A stretch of 64,000 nt of DNA from positions 62,001-126,000 of the forward strand of contig NZ_KQ948019.1 of the NCBI RefSeq assembly GCF_001513965.1, written 5' to 3'. Numbering within the stretch: the first letter of the stretch is position 1; each line of letters starts with the position of its first letter. Shown here piece after piece: positions 45,917-54,358 of the stretch. Both the position numbers and the translations under genes were made by a program. The notes beneath the pieces were generated by a model. It ran no database searches. It worked only from the letters and a program-made list of their open reading frames with translations, and had not been told where the DNA came from. This DNA comes from Streptomyces cellostaticus. GTDB taxonomy: Bacteria; Actinomycetota; Actinomycetes; Streptomycetales; Streptomycetaceae.

Positions 45917-46111
45917 ATGTTCTGGCCGATGTTCGCGGTAGCCGTGGGTTTCCTGGGTCTCGCCGTCCTGGGGGTGCTGGCCGTCCGGGTCTTTCTGGAG
46001 GCGCGGCGCCTCGGACAGCAGGTCGCCGACTCCGCGCGCCGTATCAACCGGGCGGCCGAGGACCTGGAGCGGGCGGCCGTGAGCGCGGCCCGGACTGTGG
46101 ACTCGCTGTGA
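45917..46111 (+). CDS. Small single-pass membrane protein
   Basis: Protein of 64 residues: one N-terminal membrane helix (about 2-27, MFAVAVGFLGLAVLGVLAVRVF) followed by a charged amphipathic helix (ARRLGQQVADSARRINRAAEDLERAAVSAA) that could form a coiled coil. The overall build is like TatA, which is encoded next, but the TatA-specific FG hinge is missing. Possibly leaderless. Function unknown. Confidence 0.7.
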   Translation: MFWPMFAVAVGFLGLAVLGVLAVRVFLEARRLGQQVADSARRINRAAEDLERAAVSAARTVDSL

Positions 46112-46256
46112 GAATTGCCGAAGAGTGTCCGTGAGACCCGAGTGGCATGCGCTTTGGGTCACTTCGCCCTGTCACCTTGCCCACCCGGCCAGGTACGCTG
46201 CTGGTCGCGGCCCGGAGAACGAGGCGCGGTCCGCAGAGCAGGAGTACGCACGGGGA

Positions 46257-46331
46257 TTGTCTCGCATTCACCCCAGGGCGTTACGATCGCTGCCAGCACG
46301 ATGGTCGGACACATGTCCGACCGGTCGGACA
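46257..46331 (+). promoter_or_regulatory. tatA promoter with a triple half-site operator
   Basis: TTGTCT (46257-46262) and TACGAT (46282-46287) are 19 bases apart and make a plausible promoter. Just downstream of the expected start lies GGTCGGACA (46303-46311), its reverse complement TGTCCGACC (46314-46322), and GGTCGGACA again (46323-46331). This forms a perfect 9-base palindrome plus a third direct half-site. Confidence 0.6.
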
Positions 46332-46369
46332 AGCCCCGCCGCCCCGCCTCAGTGAGAAGGTGAAGACAT

Positions 46370-46657
46370 ATGTTCCGCAACGCACTTGAGCCGTGGCACT
46401 TGGTGCTCCTGGTTCTGGTGATCGTTCTCGTGTTCGGCTCCAAGAAGCTTCCGGACATGGCGCGGTCGCTCGGCAAGTCTGCGCGCATCCTGAAGAGCGA
46501 GGCCAAGGCGATGAAGGACGACGGCGGCAAGCCGGCCGCCCCTGCTCAGCAGCCGGAAGAGCAGTCCCAGGCCCAGCGCACCATCCAGGCCGCCCCCGGC
46601 GATGTGACCAGCTCCCGGCCGGTCAACGAGCCGACGGACACGACGACCCAGCGCTGA
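46370..46657 (+). CDS. tatA: Twin-arginine translocase subunit TatA
   Basis: Pore-forming component of the Tat system for folded proteins; 95 residues. One N-terminal membrane helix ([14 protein letters not shown]) is followed by the [27 protein letters not shown] hinge and amphipathic helix, diagnostic of TatA. The C-terminal 50 residues are Gln/Ala/Pro-rich and disordered. GAAGG lies about 9 bases before ATG 46370. Tat is heavily used in Streptomyces; tatB is usually encoded elsewhere. Confidence 0.95.
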   Translation: MFRNALEPWHLVLLVLVIVLVFGSKKLPDMARSLGKSARILKSEAKAMKDDGGKPAAPAQQPEEQSQAQRTIQAAPGDVTSSRPVNEPTDTTTQR

Positions 46658-46703
46658 CGCGAGGACCGGAGCTCCGGTCCACTGCACGAGATGAGGATGT
46701 GGG

Positions 46704-47642
46704 TTGCTCAAGTCTGCCCGCAAGAAGGAGAGGGATCCCGAGGGGCGGATGCCGCTCGCGGATCACTTGCGTGAGCTGCGCAACCGGCTCGCGAAGGGTG
46801 TCCTGGCAATCCTTGTCGTCACGGTGGTGGCGGCCTTCTTCTACAAGGACATCATCAACTTCATCACCAAGCCGGTGCTGGACTCGATCGGCTGCTCGCA
46901 GTCCTTCGGGCAGTTGGCCAAGTCCAAGGATGTCCACTGTGCGCACATCACGGTCAGCGGCCTGCTGGCGCCGTTCACACTGGCCCTGAAGGTCGCGCTG
47001 ACCGCCGGCGTCGTGCTGGCGGCACCGGTCTGGCTCTACCAGCTGTGGGCTTTCGTCGCGCCCGGCCTGCACCGCCACGAGAAGAAGTACGCCTACGCGT
47101 TCGTCGGGTTCGGCTTCCCGCTCTTCCTCGGCGGCGGCTACCTCGCCTTCAACGTGCTGCCTGCCACGGCGAAGGTGCTGATCGACCTGACGCCCGGCAG
47201 TGCGGAGAACCTGCTGCCGCTGGACGACCTGCTCGACCTGGTCACGCGCATGGTCGTGGTCTTCGGCCTCGCCTTCGAGATGCCGCTGCTGCTGATCATG
47301 CTCAACCTCACCGGCGTCCTGTCCGGGCAGCGCATGCTCGGCTGGTGGCGCGGCATGATCGTCGGCATCGCCGCCTTCGCGGCCGTGGCCACGCCCAGCC
47401 CCGACCCGGGAACGATGCTGGCGCTGGCGGCGCCGATCTGGGCACTGTTCTTCGTCGCCGTGGCCGTCTCGCTGATCAACGACCGCCGCCGGGCCCGCCG
47501 AGAGGATCAGCTTGCGGACGACGAGGCCTCCGAGCTGGACCTCACCCCGGAGGAGGTCGGCGAGGTGGAGGCCGTGGCCGCGAGCAGCGCCCCCGAGCTG
47601 CCGGGCACGGACCGGGTCAACGGGTACGACGACGTGACCTGA
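46704..47642 (+). CDS. tatC: Twin-arginine translocase subunit TatC
   Basis: Receptor for twin-arginine signal peptides; 312 residues, six membrane helices. The conserved N-terminal MPLADHLRELRNRL and the first periplasmic loop, plus YQLWAFVAPGLHRHEKKYA and the ATPSPDP motif before the last helices, identify it. The start is a rare TTG (46704) preceded by GATGAGGATG, giving the N-terminus LKSARKKERDPEG. A 40-residue acidic cytoplasmic tail follows the last helix. It lies 46 bases after tatA; a perfect terminator follows. Confidence 0.95.
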   Translation: MLKSARKKERDPEGRMPLADHLRELRNRLAKGVLAILVVTVVAAFFYKDIINFITKPVLDSIGCSQSFGQLAKSKDVHCAHITVSGLLAPFTLALKVALTAGVVLAAPVWLYQLWAFVAPGLHRHEKKYAYAFVGFGFPLFLGGGYLAFNVLPATAKVLIDLTPGSAENLLPLDDLLDLVTRMVVVFGLAFEMPLLLIMLNLTGVLSGQRMLGWWRGMIVGIAAFAAVATPSPDPGTMLALAAPIWALFFVAVAVSLINDRRRARREDQLADDEASELDLTPEEVGEVEAVAASSAPELPGTDRVNGYDDVT

Positions 47643-47673
47643 GCCGGCCGCACCGCTCACCGAGCTGCCACGC

Positions 47674-47703
47674 GATGCCCCCGTCCCCGCGGACGGGGGC
47701 ATC
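47674..47703 (+). terminator. Terminator after tatC
   Basis: GATGCCCCCGTCC (47674-47686) pairs perfectly with GGACGGGGGCATC (47691-47703) over a 4-base loop. Confidence 0.85.
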
Positions 47704-47801
47704 CGCCGTTGTGGCGCGCCCCGCGATCCGTTGTTGCGCCACCCACGATCCGGATAATGATCGTCCTGTTGTCAGTGCGGCCCGGTACGCTCGAAAGCAC
47801 G

Positions 47802-50609
47802 ATGACAGAGGACCTCTCACCGGCCGAGCGGTACGCGGCAGCCCGGAGGCGGGCAGCCGAGCAGGCCACCGCGCTCGCATCCTTCCGCGAGATGTACGAC
47901 TTCGGCCTCGACCCCTTCCAGATCGAGGCCTGCCAGGCACTCGAAACCGGGAAGGGCGTGCTGGTGGCCGCCCCCACCGGCTCGGGCAAGACGATCGTGG
48001 GCGAGTTCGCCGTCCACCTCGCCCTCATGCAGGGCAGGAAGTGCTTCTACACGACACCCATCAAGGCGCTGTCGAACCAGAAGTACGCCGACCTGTGCCG
48101 TCGCTACGGGGACGGCATGGTCGGCCTGCTCACCGGGGACAACAGCATCAACTCCGACGCCCCGGTGGTCGTGATGACCACCGAGGTCCTGCGGAACATG
48201 CTCTACGCCGGCTCGCAGACCCTCCTCGGCCTCGGCTACGTGGTCATGGACGAGGTGCACTACCTCTCCGACCGCTTCCGCGGAGCCGTCTGGGAGGAAG
48301 TGATCATCCACCTGCCGGAGTCGGTGACCCTGGTGTCGCTGTCCGCGACCGTGTCCAACGCCGAGGAGTTCGGTGACTGGCTGGACACCGTCCGTGGCGA
48401 CACCGAGGTGATCGTCTCCGAGCACCGGCCCGTCCCGCTGTTCCAGCACGTGCTCGCCGGGCGCCGGATGTACGACCTGTTCGAGGAGGGCGAGGGCCAC
48501 AAGAAGGCCGTCAACCCCGACCTCGCCCGCCTCGCCCGCATGGAGGCGACCCGGCCCTCGTACCAGGACCGCCGGCGCGGCCGCGCGATGCGCGAGGCCG
48601 ACCGGGAGCGGGAGCGCAGACAGCGCTCGCGGGTGTGGACCCCGGGCCGCCCCGAGGTCATCGAGCGGCTCGACTCCGAGGGCCTGCTGCCGGCCATCAC
48701 CTTCATCTTCAGCCGCGCCGCCTGCGAGGCCGCCGTCCAGCAGTGCCTGTACGCGGGGCTGAGACTCAACGACGAGGAGGCGCGGGAACAGGTCCGCGCG
48801 CTGGTCGAGGAGCGTACCTCGGCCATCCCGTCCGAGGACCTGCACGTCCTTGGCTACTACGAGTGGCTGGAGGGCCTGGAGCGCGGCATCGCCGCCCACC
48901 ACGCGGGCATGCTGCCGACCTTCAAGGAGGTCGTCGAGGAACTGTTCGTGCGCGGACTGGTCAAGGCCGTGTTCGCGACCGAGACCCTCGCGCTCGGCAT
49001 CAACATGCCCGCCCGCTCGGTGGTGCTGGAAAAGCTCGTCAAGTGGAACGGCGAACAGCACGCCGACATCACCCCCGGCGAGTACACCCAGCTCACCGGC
49101 CGGGCCGGCCGGCGTGGCATCGACGTCGAGGGGCACGCGGTCGTGCTCTGGCAGCGCGGCATCAGCCCCGAGCACCTGGCCGGTCTCGCGGGCACGCGCA
49201 CGTACCCGCTGCGCTCCAGCTTCAAGCCGTCGTACAACATGGCGGTCAACCTGGTCGAGCAGTTCGGCCGGCACCGCTCGCGCGAGCTGCTGGAGACCTC
49301 CTTCGCTCAGTTCCAGGCCGACAAGTCGGTCGTCGGGATCTCCCGGCAGGTGCAGCGCAACGAGGAGGGCCTGGAGGGCTACAAGGCCTCCATGACCTGC
49401 CACCTCGGCGACTTCGAGGAGTACGCGCGGCTGCGCCGCGAGCTGAAGGACCGCGAGACCGAGCTGGCCCGGCAGGGCGCGAACCAGCGCCGCAGCGAGG
49501 CCGCCGTCGCCCTGGAGCGGCTCAAGCCGGGCGACGTCATCCACGTCCCCACCGGCAAGTACGCGGGCCTCGCCCTGGTCCTCGACCCCGGCCTGCCCGC
49601 CGGCCGCTCCAACGGACACCGCGGCTTCGACCACCACGACGGTCCCCGCCCCCTGGTGCTGACCGCCGAACGGCAGGTCAAGCGGCTGGCGTCGATGGAC
49701 TTCCCGGTGCCGGTCGAGGCGCTGGACCGGATGCGGATCCCGAAGAGCTTCAACCCGCGCTCCCCGCAGTCCCGCCGGGACCTCGCCTCCGCGCTGCGCA
49801 CCAAGGCCGGGCACATCCCGCCGGAGCGGGCCCGCAAGAAGCGGTCGCAGGCCGCCGACGACCGCGAGATCGCCCGGCTGCGCACGGCGATCCGGGCCCA
49901 CCCCTGCCACGGCTGCAACGACCGCGAGGACCACGCCCGTTGGGCCGAGCGCTACCACCGCCTGCTGCGTGACACCTCGCAGCTGGAGCGCCGTATCGAG
50001 GGCCGTACGAACACCATCGCGCGGACCTTCGACCGGATCGTGGCGCTGCTGACCGAACTGGACTACCTGCGCGGCGACGAGGTCACCGAACACGGCAAGC
50101 GGCTCGCCCGGCTCTACGGCGAACTCGACCTGCTGGCCAGCGAATGCCTGCGCGAGGGCGTCTGGGAGGGCCTCGGCCCGGCCGAACTCGCGGCCTGCGT
50201 CTCGGCGTTGGTGTACGAGGCGCGGGTCGGCGACGACGCCATGGCGCCCAAGCTGCCCTCCGGCAAGGCGAAGGCCGCGCTCGGCGAGATGGTCCGGATC
50301 TGGGGCCGGCTGGACGCTCTGGAGGAGGATTTCCGGATCAACCAGACCGAGGGCGTCGGCCAGCGCGAGCCGGACCTCGGCTTCGCCTGGGCCGCCTACA
50401 TGTGGGCCTCCGGCAAGGGGCTGGACGAGGTGCTGCGCGAGGCGGAGATGCCGGCGGGCGACTTCGTGCGCTGGTGCAAGCAGGTCATCGACGTCCTCGG
50501 GCAGATCTCGGCGGCTTCTCCTGTGGAGGGCTCGACCGTGGCGAAGGCTGCGCGTAAGGCCGTTGACGCGTTGCTCCGGGGAGTGGTCGCCTACTCGTCC
50601 GTGGGGTGA
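47802..50609 (+). CDS. helY: Ski2-type DEAD/DEAH helicase (HelY family)
   Basis: Superfamily 2 helicase of 935 residues, related to eukaryotic Ski2/Mtr4 and mycobacterial HelY; probably acts on RNA. Motif I APTGSGKT is near residues 56-64, motif Ia TTPIKALSNQK, motif II VMDEVHYLSD, motif III SLSATVSN, and motif VI QLTGRAGRRGID. The C-terminal part (about 600-935) is the DSHCT-type helical bundle. ATG 47802 has no strong ribosome binding site; TACGCT ends 10 bases upstream. In actinobacteria it is commonly encoded downstream of tatC, as here. Confidence 0.93.
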   Translation: MTEDLSPAERYAAARRRAAEQATALASFREMYDFGLDPFQIEACQALETGKGVLVAAPTGSGKTIVGEFAVHLALMQGRKCFYTTPIKALSNQKYADLCRRYGDGMVGLLTGDNSINSDAPVVVMTTEVLRNMLYAGSQTLLGLGYVVMDEVHYLSDRFRGAVWEEVIIHLPESVTLVSLSATVSNAEEFGDWLDTVRGDTEVIVSEHRPVPLFQHVLAGRRMYDLFEEGEGHKKAVNPDLARLARMEATRPSYQDRRRGRAMREADRERERRQRSRVWTPGRPEVIERLDSEGLLPAITFIFSRAACEAAVQQCLYAGLRLNDEEAREQVRALVEERTSAIPSEDLHVLGYYEWLEGLERGIAAHHAGMLPTFKEVVEELFVRGLVKAVFATETLALGINMPARSVVLEKLVKWNGEQHADITPGEYTQLTGRAGRRGIDVEGHAVVLWQRGISPEHLAGLAGTRTYPLRSSFKPSYNMAVNLVEQFGRHRSRELLETSFAQFQADKSVVGISRQVQRNEEGLEGYKASMTCHLGDFEEYARLRRELKDRETELARQGANQRRSEAAVALERLKPGDVIHVPTGKYAGLALVLDPGLPAGRSNGHRGFDHHDGPRPLVLTAERQVKRLASMDFPVPVEALDRMRIPKSFNPRSPQSRRDLASALRTKAGHIPPERARKKRSQAADDREIARLRTAIRAHPCHGCNDREDHARWAERYHRLLRDTSQLERRIEGRTNTIARTFDRIVALLTELDYLRGDEVTEHGKRLARLYGELDLLASECLREGVWEGLGPAELAACVSALVYEARVGDDAMAPKLPSGKAKAALGEMVRIWGRLDALEEDFRINQTEGVGQREPDLGFAWAAYMWASGKGLDEVLREAEMPAGDFVRWCKQVIDVLGQISAASPVEGSTVAKAARKAVDALLRGVVAYSSVG

Positions 50610-50633
50610 GGTTGTCGGTCGGGTGCGGGCGGC

Positions 50634-50885
50634 GTGGGCCTGGCTGACGCCGCCGCGCTGCCGATGGCCGGGTGCGCGAGCGCGGCTCCCTGCTGGGACG
50701 CAGAGCGCTCATCATCGGGGCGTCCGGCAGGGCCGGGCGGAGATCTGCAGAAGTATGGGCTGAGCCCCCGGTGAGCCCGCCGTCCTGCCGCCCGGAATGG
50801 CAGGGTTTGCGGCCGCCGGTCGATGAGGCGTGCGACGCCCTGTTCGCGCGGAAGGTGGCCGGCAAGGCCCTCCTGGACGTCCAAG
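50634..50885 (+). pseudogene. Decayed NADPH:quinone oxidoreductase (MDR family) remnant
   Basis: Three fragments of a medium-chain dehydrogenase follow each other in the right order. From 50634 one frame reads GLADAAALPMAGC, matching the usual segment before the nucleotide site. From 50672 the next frame reads RERGSLLGRRALIIGASGRAG, matching the LLGRRVLVTGASGGVG nucleotide-binding strand. At about 50808-50882 the same frame reads PVDEACDALFARKVAGKALLDV, matching the family C-terminus. A frameshift and a large internal deletion (roughly 30 residues remain where about 120 are usual) make it non-functional. It has no start of its own. Confidence 0.5.
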
Positions 50886-51238
50886 GCCTCAGTGTTCGGG
50901 ATATGCCGGCACGGCCGGAGCATCCGGGGACGGCTGGAGCCTTCATTCACTCATCACGGTGAGTTACTTTCGTGCGGCCGTTCGCCGTCACGCGCCGTGT
51001 TCGAATGATTTCCGAGCGTGCAAATAAAGCCGAGCGTACTCCTGTTGCGTGGGCGATTTCAGGTGCTTGCCGAATATGACACGGCGATGATCCGGTCGGA
51101 CTAAGCTCGCCCGCGGCGCACCGAGTTGAGGTGTATTCGTGCGTCTGTTCCCAAACATCCAGAAGGTCCTGTCAGTTCCATGAACCTTCCCCCCGAAAGC
51201 TCCCCCGACACCCAGCCGATTCGTCTCAGAAGGCATCC
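50886..51238. other. Gene-free promoter region of the conservon
   Basis: These 353 bases have a visibly lower GC content than the genes. GAGCGT occurs twice 18 bases apart (around 51015-51040). No coding pattern is seen. The last bases, AGAAGG before ATG 51239, are the ribosome binding site of the kinase-like gene. Confidence 0.4.
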
Positions 51239-52897
51239 ATGGTGAGTGTTCGAAAGCCTCCCGGCGGCCGTGAACGTCCTTATGCGCGTGTGCTGTTGCT
51301 ACCGGCGATAGCGATGGCCGCGGCGACCGGTACCGCCGTCGCCCTGGTACCGGCCACGGCCCGGATCGCCGTCGGCGGGTGCGGGGCCGTGGCCGTGCTG
51401 CTGGTCATCGCCACGGCCGTCGAAGCCGTCCGCCGGGGACGCAAGCTCCGCGAGGCGCAGGCCGAGCACGCCCGTCACACCGCGTATCTGGAGCGCCGCC
51501 TCGCCGCCCATGACGAGGAGATCGTCCGCCTCGGCACCGAAGTCCTGCCCAACGCGCTGCACCGGCTGCGCTACGGAGAATCGCTCAGAGAGGTGATGCG
51601 CAAGGCCGTCGACCTCGACCCCGAACTGCGCCACATCCCCGAGTCGCAGCGCACCCTGCTGCACAACGCGCTGCGCGGCGCCGACCACGAGATCTCGATG
51701 CGCGACGCGACCGAGCGCTCCTACGTCAGCATCGCCCGCCGCATCCAGGCCATCGTCCACCAGCAGGCCAACGAACTGCGCGAGATGGAGGAGGACCACG
51801 GCCGCAACCCCGAGGTCTTCGACGACCTGCTGCGCATCGACCACGGCACCGCGCTGATCGGTCGCCTCGCCGACACCATCTCCGTGCTCGGCGGCGGCCG
51901 CCCCGGCCGCCAGTGGCCCCTGCCCGTCTCGCTGTACAGCGTGCTGCGCGGCGCCATGTCCCGGATCCTGGAGTACCGGCGCATCGAGCTGAACTCGATC
52001 GTCAACATCAACATCAAGGGCACGTCCGTCGAGCCGATCATCCACGCGGCCGCCGAACTCCTCGACAACGCCACCCGCTACTCGCCGCCGACGACCAAGG
52101 TGCACGTCACCGCCGCCGAGGTGCAGACCGGTCTCGTCATCGAGATCGAGGACGCCGGCGTCAGCCTCAGCGAGGAGTCCCGCGCCCGCATCGAGAAGGC
52201 GATCACGGACGCCATGGCGGGCGACGACGCGGAGAACCTGGGCCCGAGCCCGCGTCTCGGCCTCGCTGTGGTCGGCCGGCTCTGCAAGTCCTTCGACATG
52301 CAGGTCTCGCTGCGCGCCTCCGCCTACGGCGGCGTCCGCGCGATCCTCGTCGTACCGAGCGTCATGACCACCACCGAGCCCGGTGTCGGCGCCGCCCACG
52401 GCATCGGTGCGACCGCCGTGCCGAAGCCCGAGCTCGGCGCGGTGGAGGGCCCGAAGCGCCCGGTCAAGAAGCGCCGCCCCACCAGCCCCCGCATCCCCGC
52501 CGGGATCTCCATGGAGGACGACGTCCCCGAGGTCACCGAGTGGACGGCGGGCGGTCTGCCGCAGCGCCGCAGCCGGGTGAAGACCCCGCTCAGCCAGCGG
52601 ATCGCCGAGCAGGCCGCCATCGAGCGCGCCGAGCGGGAGGGCAGGCCGACCATCTGGTCCCAGCACAAGCCCGAACCCGAGCCCGAGCCCGAGATCGACC
52701 CCGAGCTGCAAAAGCTCCGGGACCGGCCGCCGGGCATGTGGGTCGACGACTTCTGGAACGGCCTGAGGAAGGGCATGCCCGAGGGCGCCACCGCGAGCGA
52801 ACTGACCGACTTCACGCTGAACCCGACCGCGTACCTGCACCTGCTCAACGATTCGGACACCGGCACCGAGGCCGACGACGAGGGGGACCTCAAGTGA
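51239..52897 (+). CDS. cvnA: Conservon sensor kinase-like protein CvnA (RarA type)
   Basis: Membrane protein of 552 residues with a GHKL ATPase domain. Two N-terminal hydrophobic segments (VLLLPAIAMAAATGTAVAL and ABC-free AVAVLLVIATAVEAV) anchor it; the ATP-binding domain has the N-box HAAAELLDNATRYSPPTTKVHV and G-boxes IEDAGVSLSEES and GLAVVGRLC. The last 150 residues are basic, Pro-rich and disordered. In S. coelicolor the rarABCDE conservon (cvn9) influences aerial mycelium formation, with the proteins forming a membrane complex reminiscent of eukaryotic G-protein signalling. ATG 51239 has AGAAGG 5 bases upstream. Its stop overlaps the cvnB start. Confidence 0.88.
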   Translation: MVSVRKPPGGRERPYARVLLLPAIAMAAATGTAVALVPATARIAVGGCGAVAVLLVIATAVEAVRRGRKLREAQAEHARHTAYLERRLAAHDEEIVRLGTEVLPNALHRLRYGESLREVMRKAVDLDPELRHIPESQRTLLHNALRGADHEISMRDATERSYVSIARRIQAIVHQQANELREMEEDHGRNPEVFDDLLRIDHGTALIGRLADTISVLGGGRPGRQWPLPVSLYSVLRGAMSRILEYRRIELNSIVNINIKGTSVEPIIHAAAELLDNATRYSPPTTKVHVTAAEVQTGLVIEIEDAGVSLSEESRARIEKAITDAMAGDDAENLGPSPRLGLAVVGRLCKSFDMQVSLRASAYGGVRAILVVPSVMTTTEPGVGAAHGIGATAVPKPELGAVEGPKRPVKKRRPTSPRIPAGISMEDDVPEVTEWTAGGLPQRRSRVKTPLSQRIAEQAAIERAEREGRPTIWSQHKPEPEPEPEIDPELQKLRDRPPGMWVDDFWNGLRKGMPEGATASELTDFTLNPTAYLHLLNDSDTGTEADDEGDLK

Positions 52898-53298
52898 TCC
52901 AGCAGCGAGGCAACTTCGACTGGATGCTCAAGCAACTGAACGACGGCGTACCGGGCATCGAGATGATCGTGGTCCTCTCCGCCGACGGGCTGCGCATCGC
53001 CCGCCACGGCGGCGACCCCGACGCCGCCGACCGGGTGGCCGCCGCCTGCGCGGGCGTACAGAGCCTCGCCGGCGCCATCATCCAGGAGATTCCCGGCGCC
53101 GGTGACATGAAGCTCGTCGTCATCGAGATCGAGGGCGGCTACTTCTACCTCATGAACGCCGGCGCCAACGCCTACCTCGCCGTGCTCTCCGACGTCACCT
53201 GCGAGCCGGGCCGGATGGGCGGGATGATGCGCGACCTCGTCGTCCGGATGGGCACCCATCTGACCAGTCCGCCCAGGCGGAACGGGCAGACCGTATGA
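52894..53298 (+). CDS. cvnB: Conservon roadblock/LC7 protein CvnB
   Basis: Roadblock/LC7-domain protein of 134 residues (FDWMLKQLNDGVPGIEMIVVLSADGLRIARHGG), the family that acts as a GTPase regulator or scaffold in MglB-type systems. The GTG start at 52894 overlaps the cvnA stop (GTGA) and its own stop overlaps the cvnC ATG (ATGA), so three genes are translationally coupled. Confidence 0.92.
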   Translation: MIQQRGNFDWMLKQLNDGVPGIEMIVVLSADGLRIARHGGDPDAADRVAAACAGVQSLAGAIIQEIPGAGDMKLVVIEIEGGYFYLMNAGANAYLAVLSDVTCEPGRMGGMMRDLVVRMGTHLTSPPRRNGQTV

Positions 53299-53711
53299 CC
53301 CCTCCGCGTCGTAAACGGCGCCAGCCGCAGCAACTGCCGCCCCCGCCACCGCCGCTCCCCAAACCGGCGGACGGCGAGGAGAACCCCAGGTACCCCGAGC
53401 GGCTGTACACCATCGCCGGCACCGCCGACGGCGGCCGGGCCGAACTCGACCTGGTCACCTTGATCGTGTCGCGCTCCGGGCCGCCGCCGTCCGCCTCACC
53501 GGAGGAGGCGGCCGTGCTCCGGCTCTGTACCGCGCCCCTGTCGGTGGCCGAGCTCTCGGCCTACCTCAATCTGCCGTTCAGCGCGATGACCGTCCTGATC
53601 ACCGAGCTGATCACGACCGAACTGGTGCAGGCGCGCGCCCCGATCGTCCGCCAGTCGGTCCCCGACCGTTCACTCCTCGAAGCGGTGATGCATGGACTTC
53701 AACGGCTCTGA
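53295..53711 (+). CDS. cvnC: Conservon DUF742 protein CvnC
   Basis: DUF742 protein of 138 residues. A Pro-rich basic N-terminus precedes a domain resembling a winged helix (RLYTIAGTADGGRAELDLVTLIVS ... LSVAELSAYLNLPFSAMTVLITELITTELVQAR). Its biochemical role in the conservon is not known. The last 20 bases overlap the GTPase gene. Confidence 0.9.
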   Translation: MTPPRRKRRQPQQLPPPPPPLPKPADGEENPRYPERLYTIAGTADGGRAELDLVTLIVSRSGPPPSASPEEAAVLRLCTAPLSVAELSAYLNLPFSAMTVLITELITTELVQARAPIVRQSVPDRSLLEAVMHGLQRL

Positions 53712-54312
53712 CACCATCCCCGGCCCACGCACCGAGGACCATCTGCCGCACACGGCGCAGTCCGCGGTGAAGATCGTGATCGTGGGCGGCTTCGGCGTCG
53801 GCAAGACCACGATGGTCGGTTCGGTCAGCGAGATCAGACCGCTGACCACCGAGGAGACCATGACCCAGGCCGGCATCGGGGTCGACGACAACTACGGCTC
53901 CGAATCGAAGACGGCCACCACCGTGGCCATGGACTTCGGCCGCATCAGCATCACCGACAAGCTGGTGCTCTACCTCTTCGGCACCCCCGGCCAGGAACGC
54001 TTCTGGTTCCTGTGGAACGGCCTGTTCGAAGGCGCGCTCGGCGCGGTCGTCCTGGTCGACACCCGGCGCCTGGAAGTCAGCTTCGACGTCATGGGACGCC
54101 TGGAGGAACGCGGTGTGCCCTTCGTCGTCGCCGTCAACTCCTTTCCCGACGCGCCCCGTTACCCCATCGAGGAACTGCGTACCGCGCTGGACCTGGCCCC
54201 GGAGATCCCGATCATGGACTGCGACGTGCGGCGCCGGGCCTCCAGCAAGGAAGTGCTGATGACCCTGATGCGCTTCCTGCACTCGCTCGCCCTGTCCGGC
54301 GCCCTCACCTGA
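53692..54312 (+). CDS. cvnD: Conservon small GTPase CvnD
   Basis: Ras-like GTP-binding protein of 206 residues. G1 is GGFGVGKTTMVGS, the switch II/G3 motif is GTPGQERFWFLW. The G4 position reads VAVNSFPDAP, so the canonical NKxD is replaced by NSFP; this deviation recurs in ATP/GTP-binding conservon proteins of this type, as I recall. Translation is coupled to cvnC by overlap. The P450 gene follows after 46 bases. Confidence 0.92.
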   Translation: MDFNGSDTIPGPRTEDHLPHTAQSAVKIVIVGGFGVGKTTMVGSVSEIRPLTTEETMTQAGIGVDDNYGSESKTATTVAMDFGRISITDKLVLYLFGTPGQERFWFLWNGLFEGALGAVVLVDTRRLEVSFDVMGRLEERGVPFVVAVNSFPDAPRYPIEELRTALDLAPEIPIMDCDVRRRASSKEVLMTLMRFLHSLALSGALT

Positions 54313-54358
54313 CCCGCACCCCGTTACTACCCCACACCTTCCGTTCCGGAGCGACACT

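Noticed and set aside
45917..46111. A second TatA or TatB protein
   Set aside because: It has the helix plus amphipathic helix layout but lacks the FG hinge and the conserved TatA/TatB residues.
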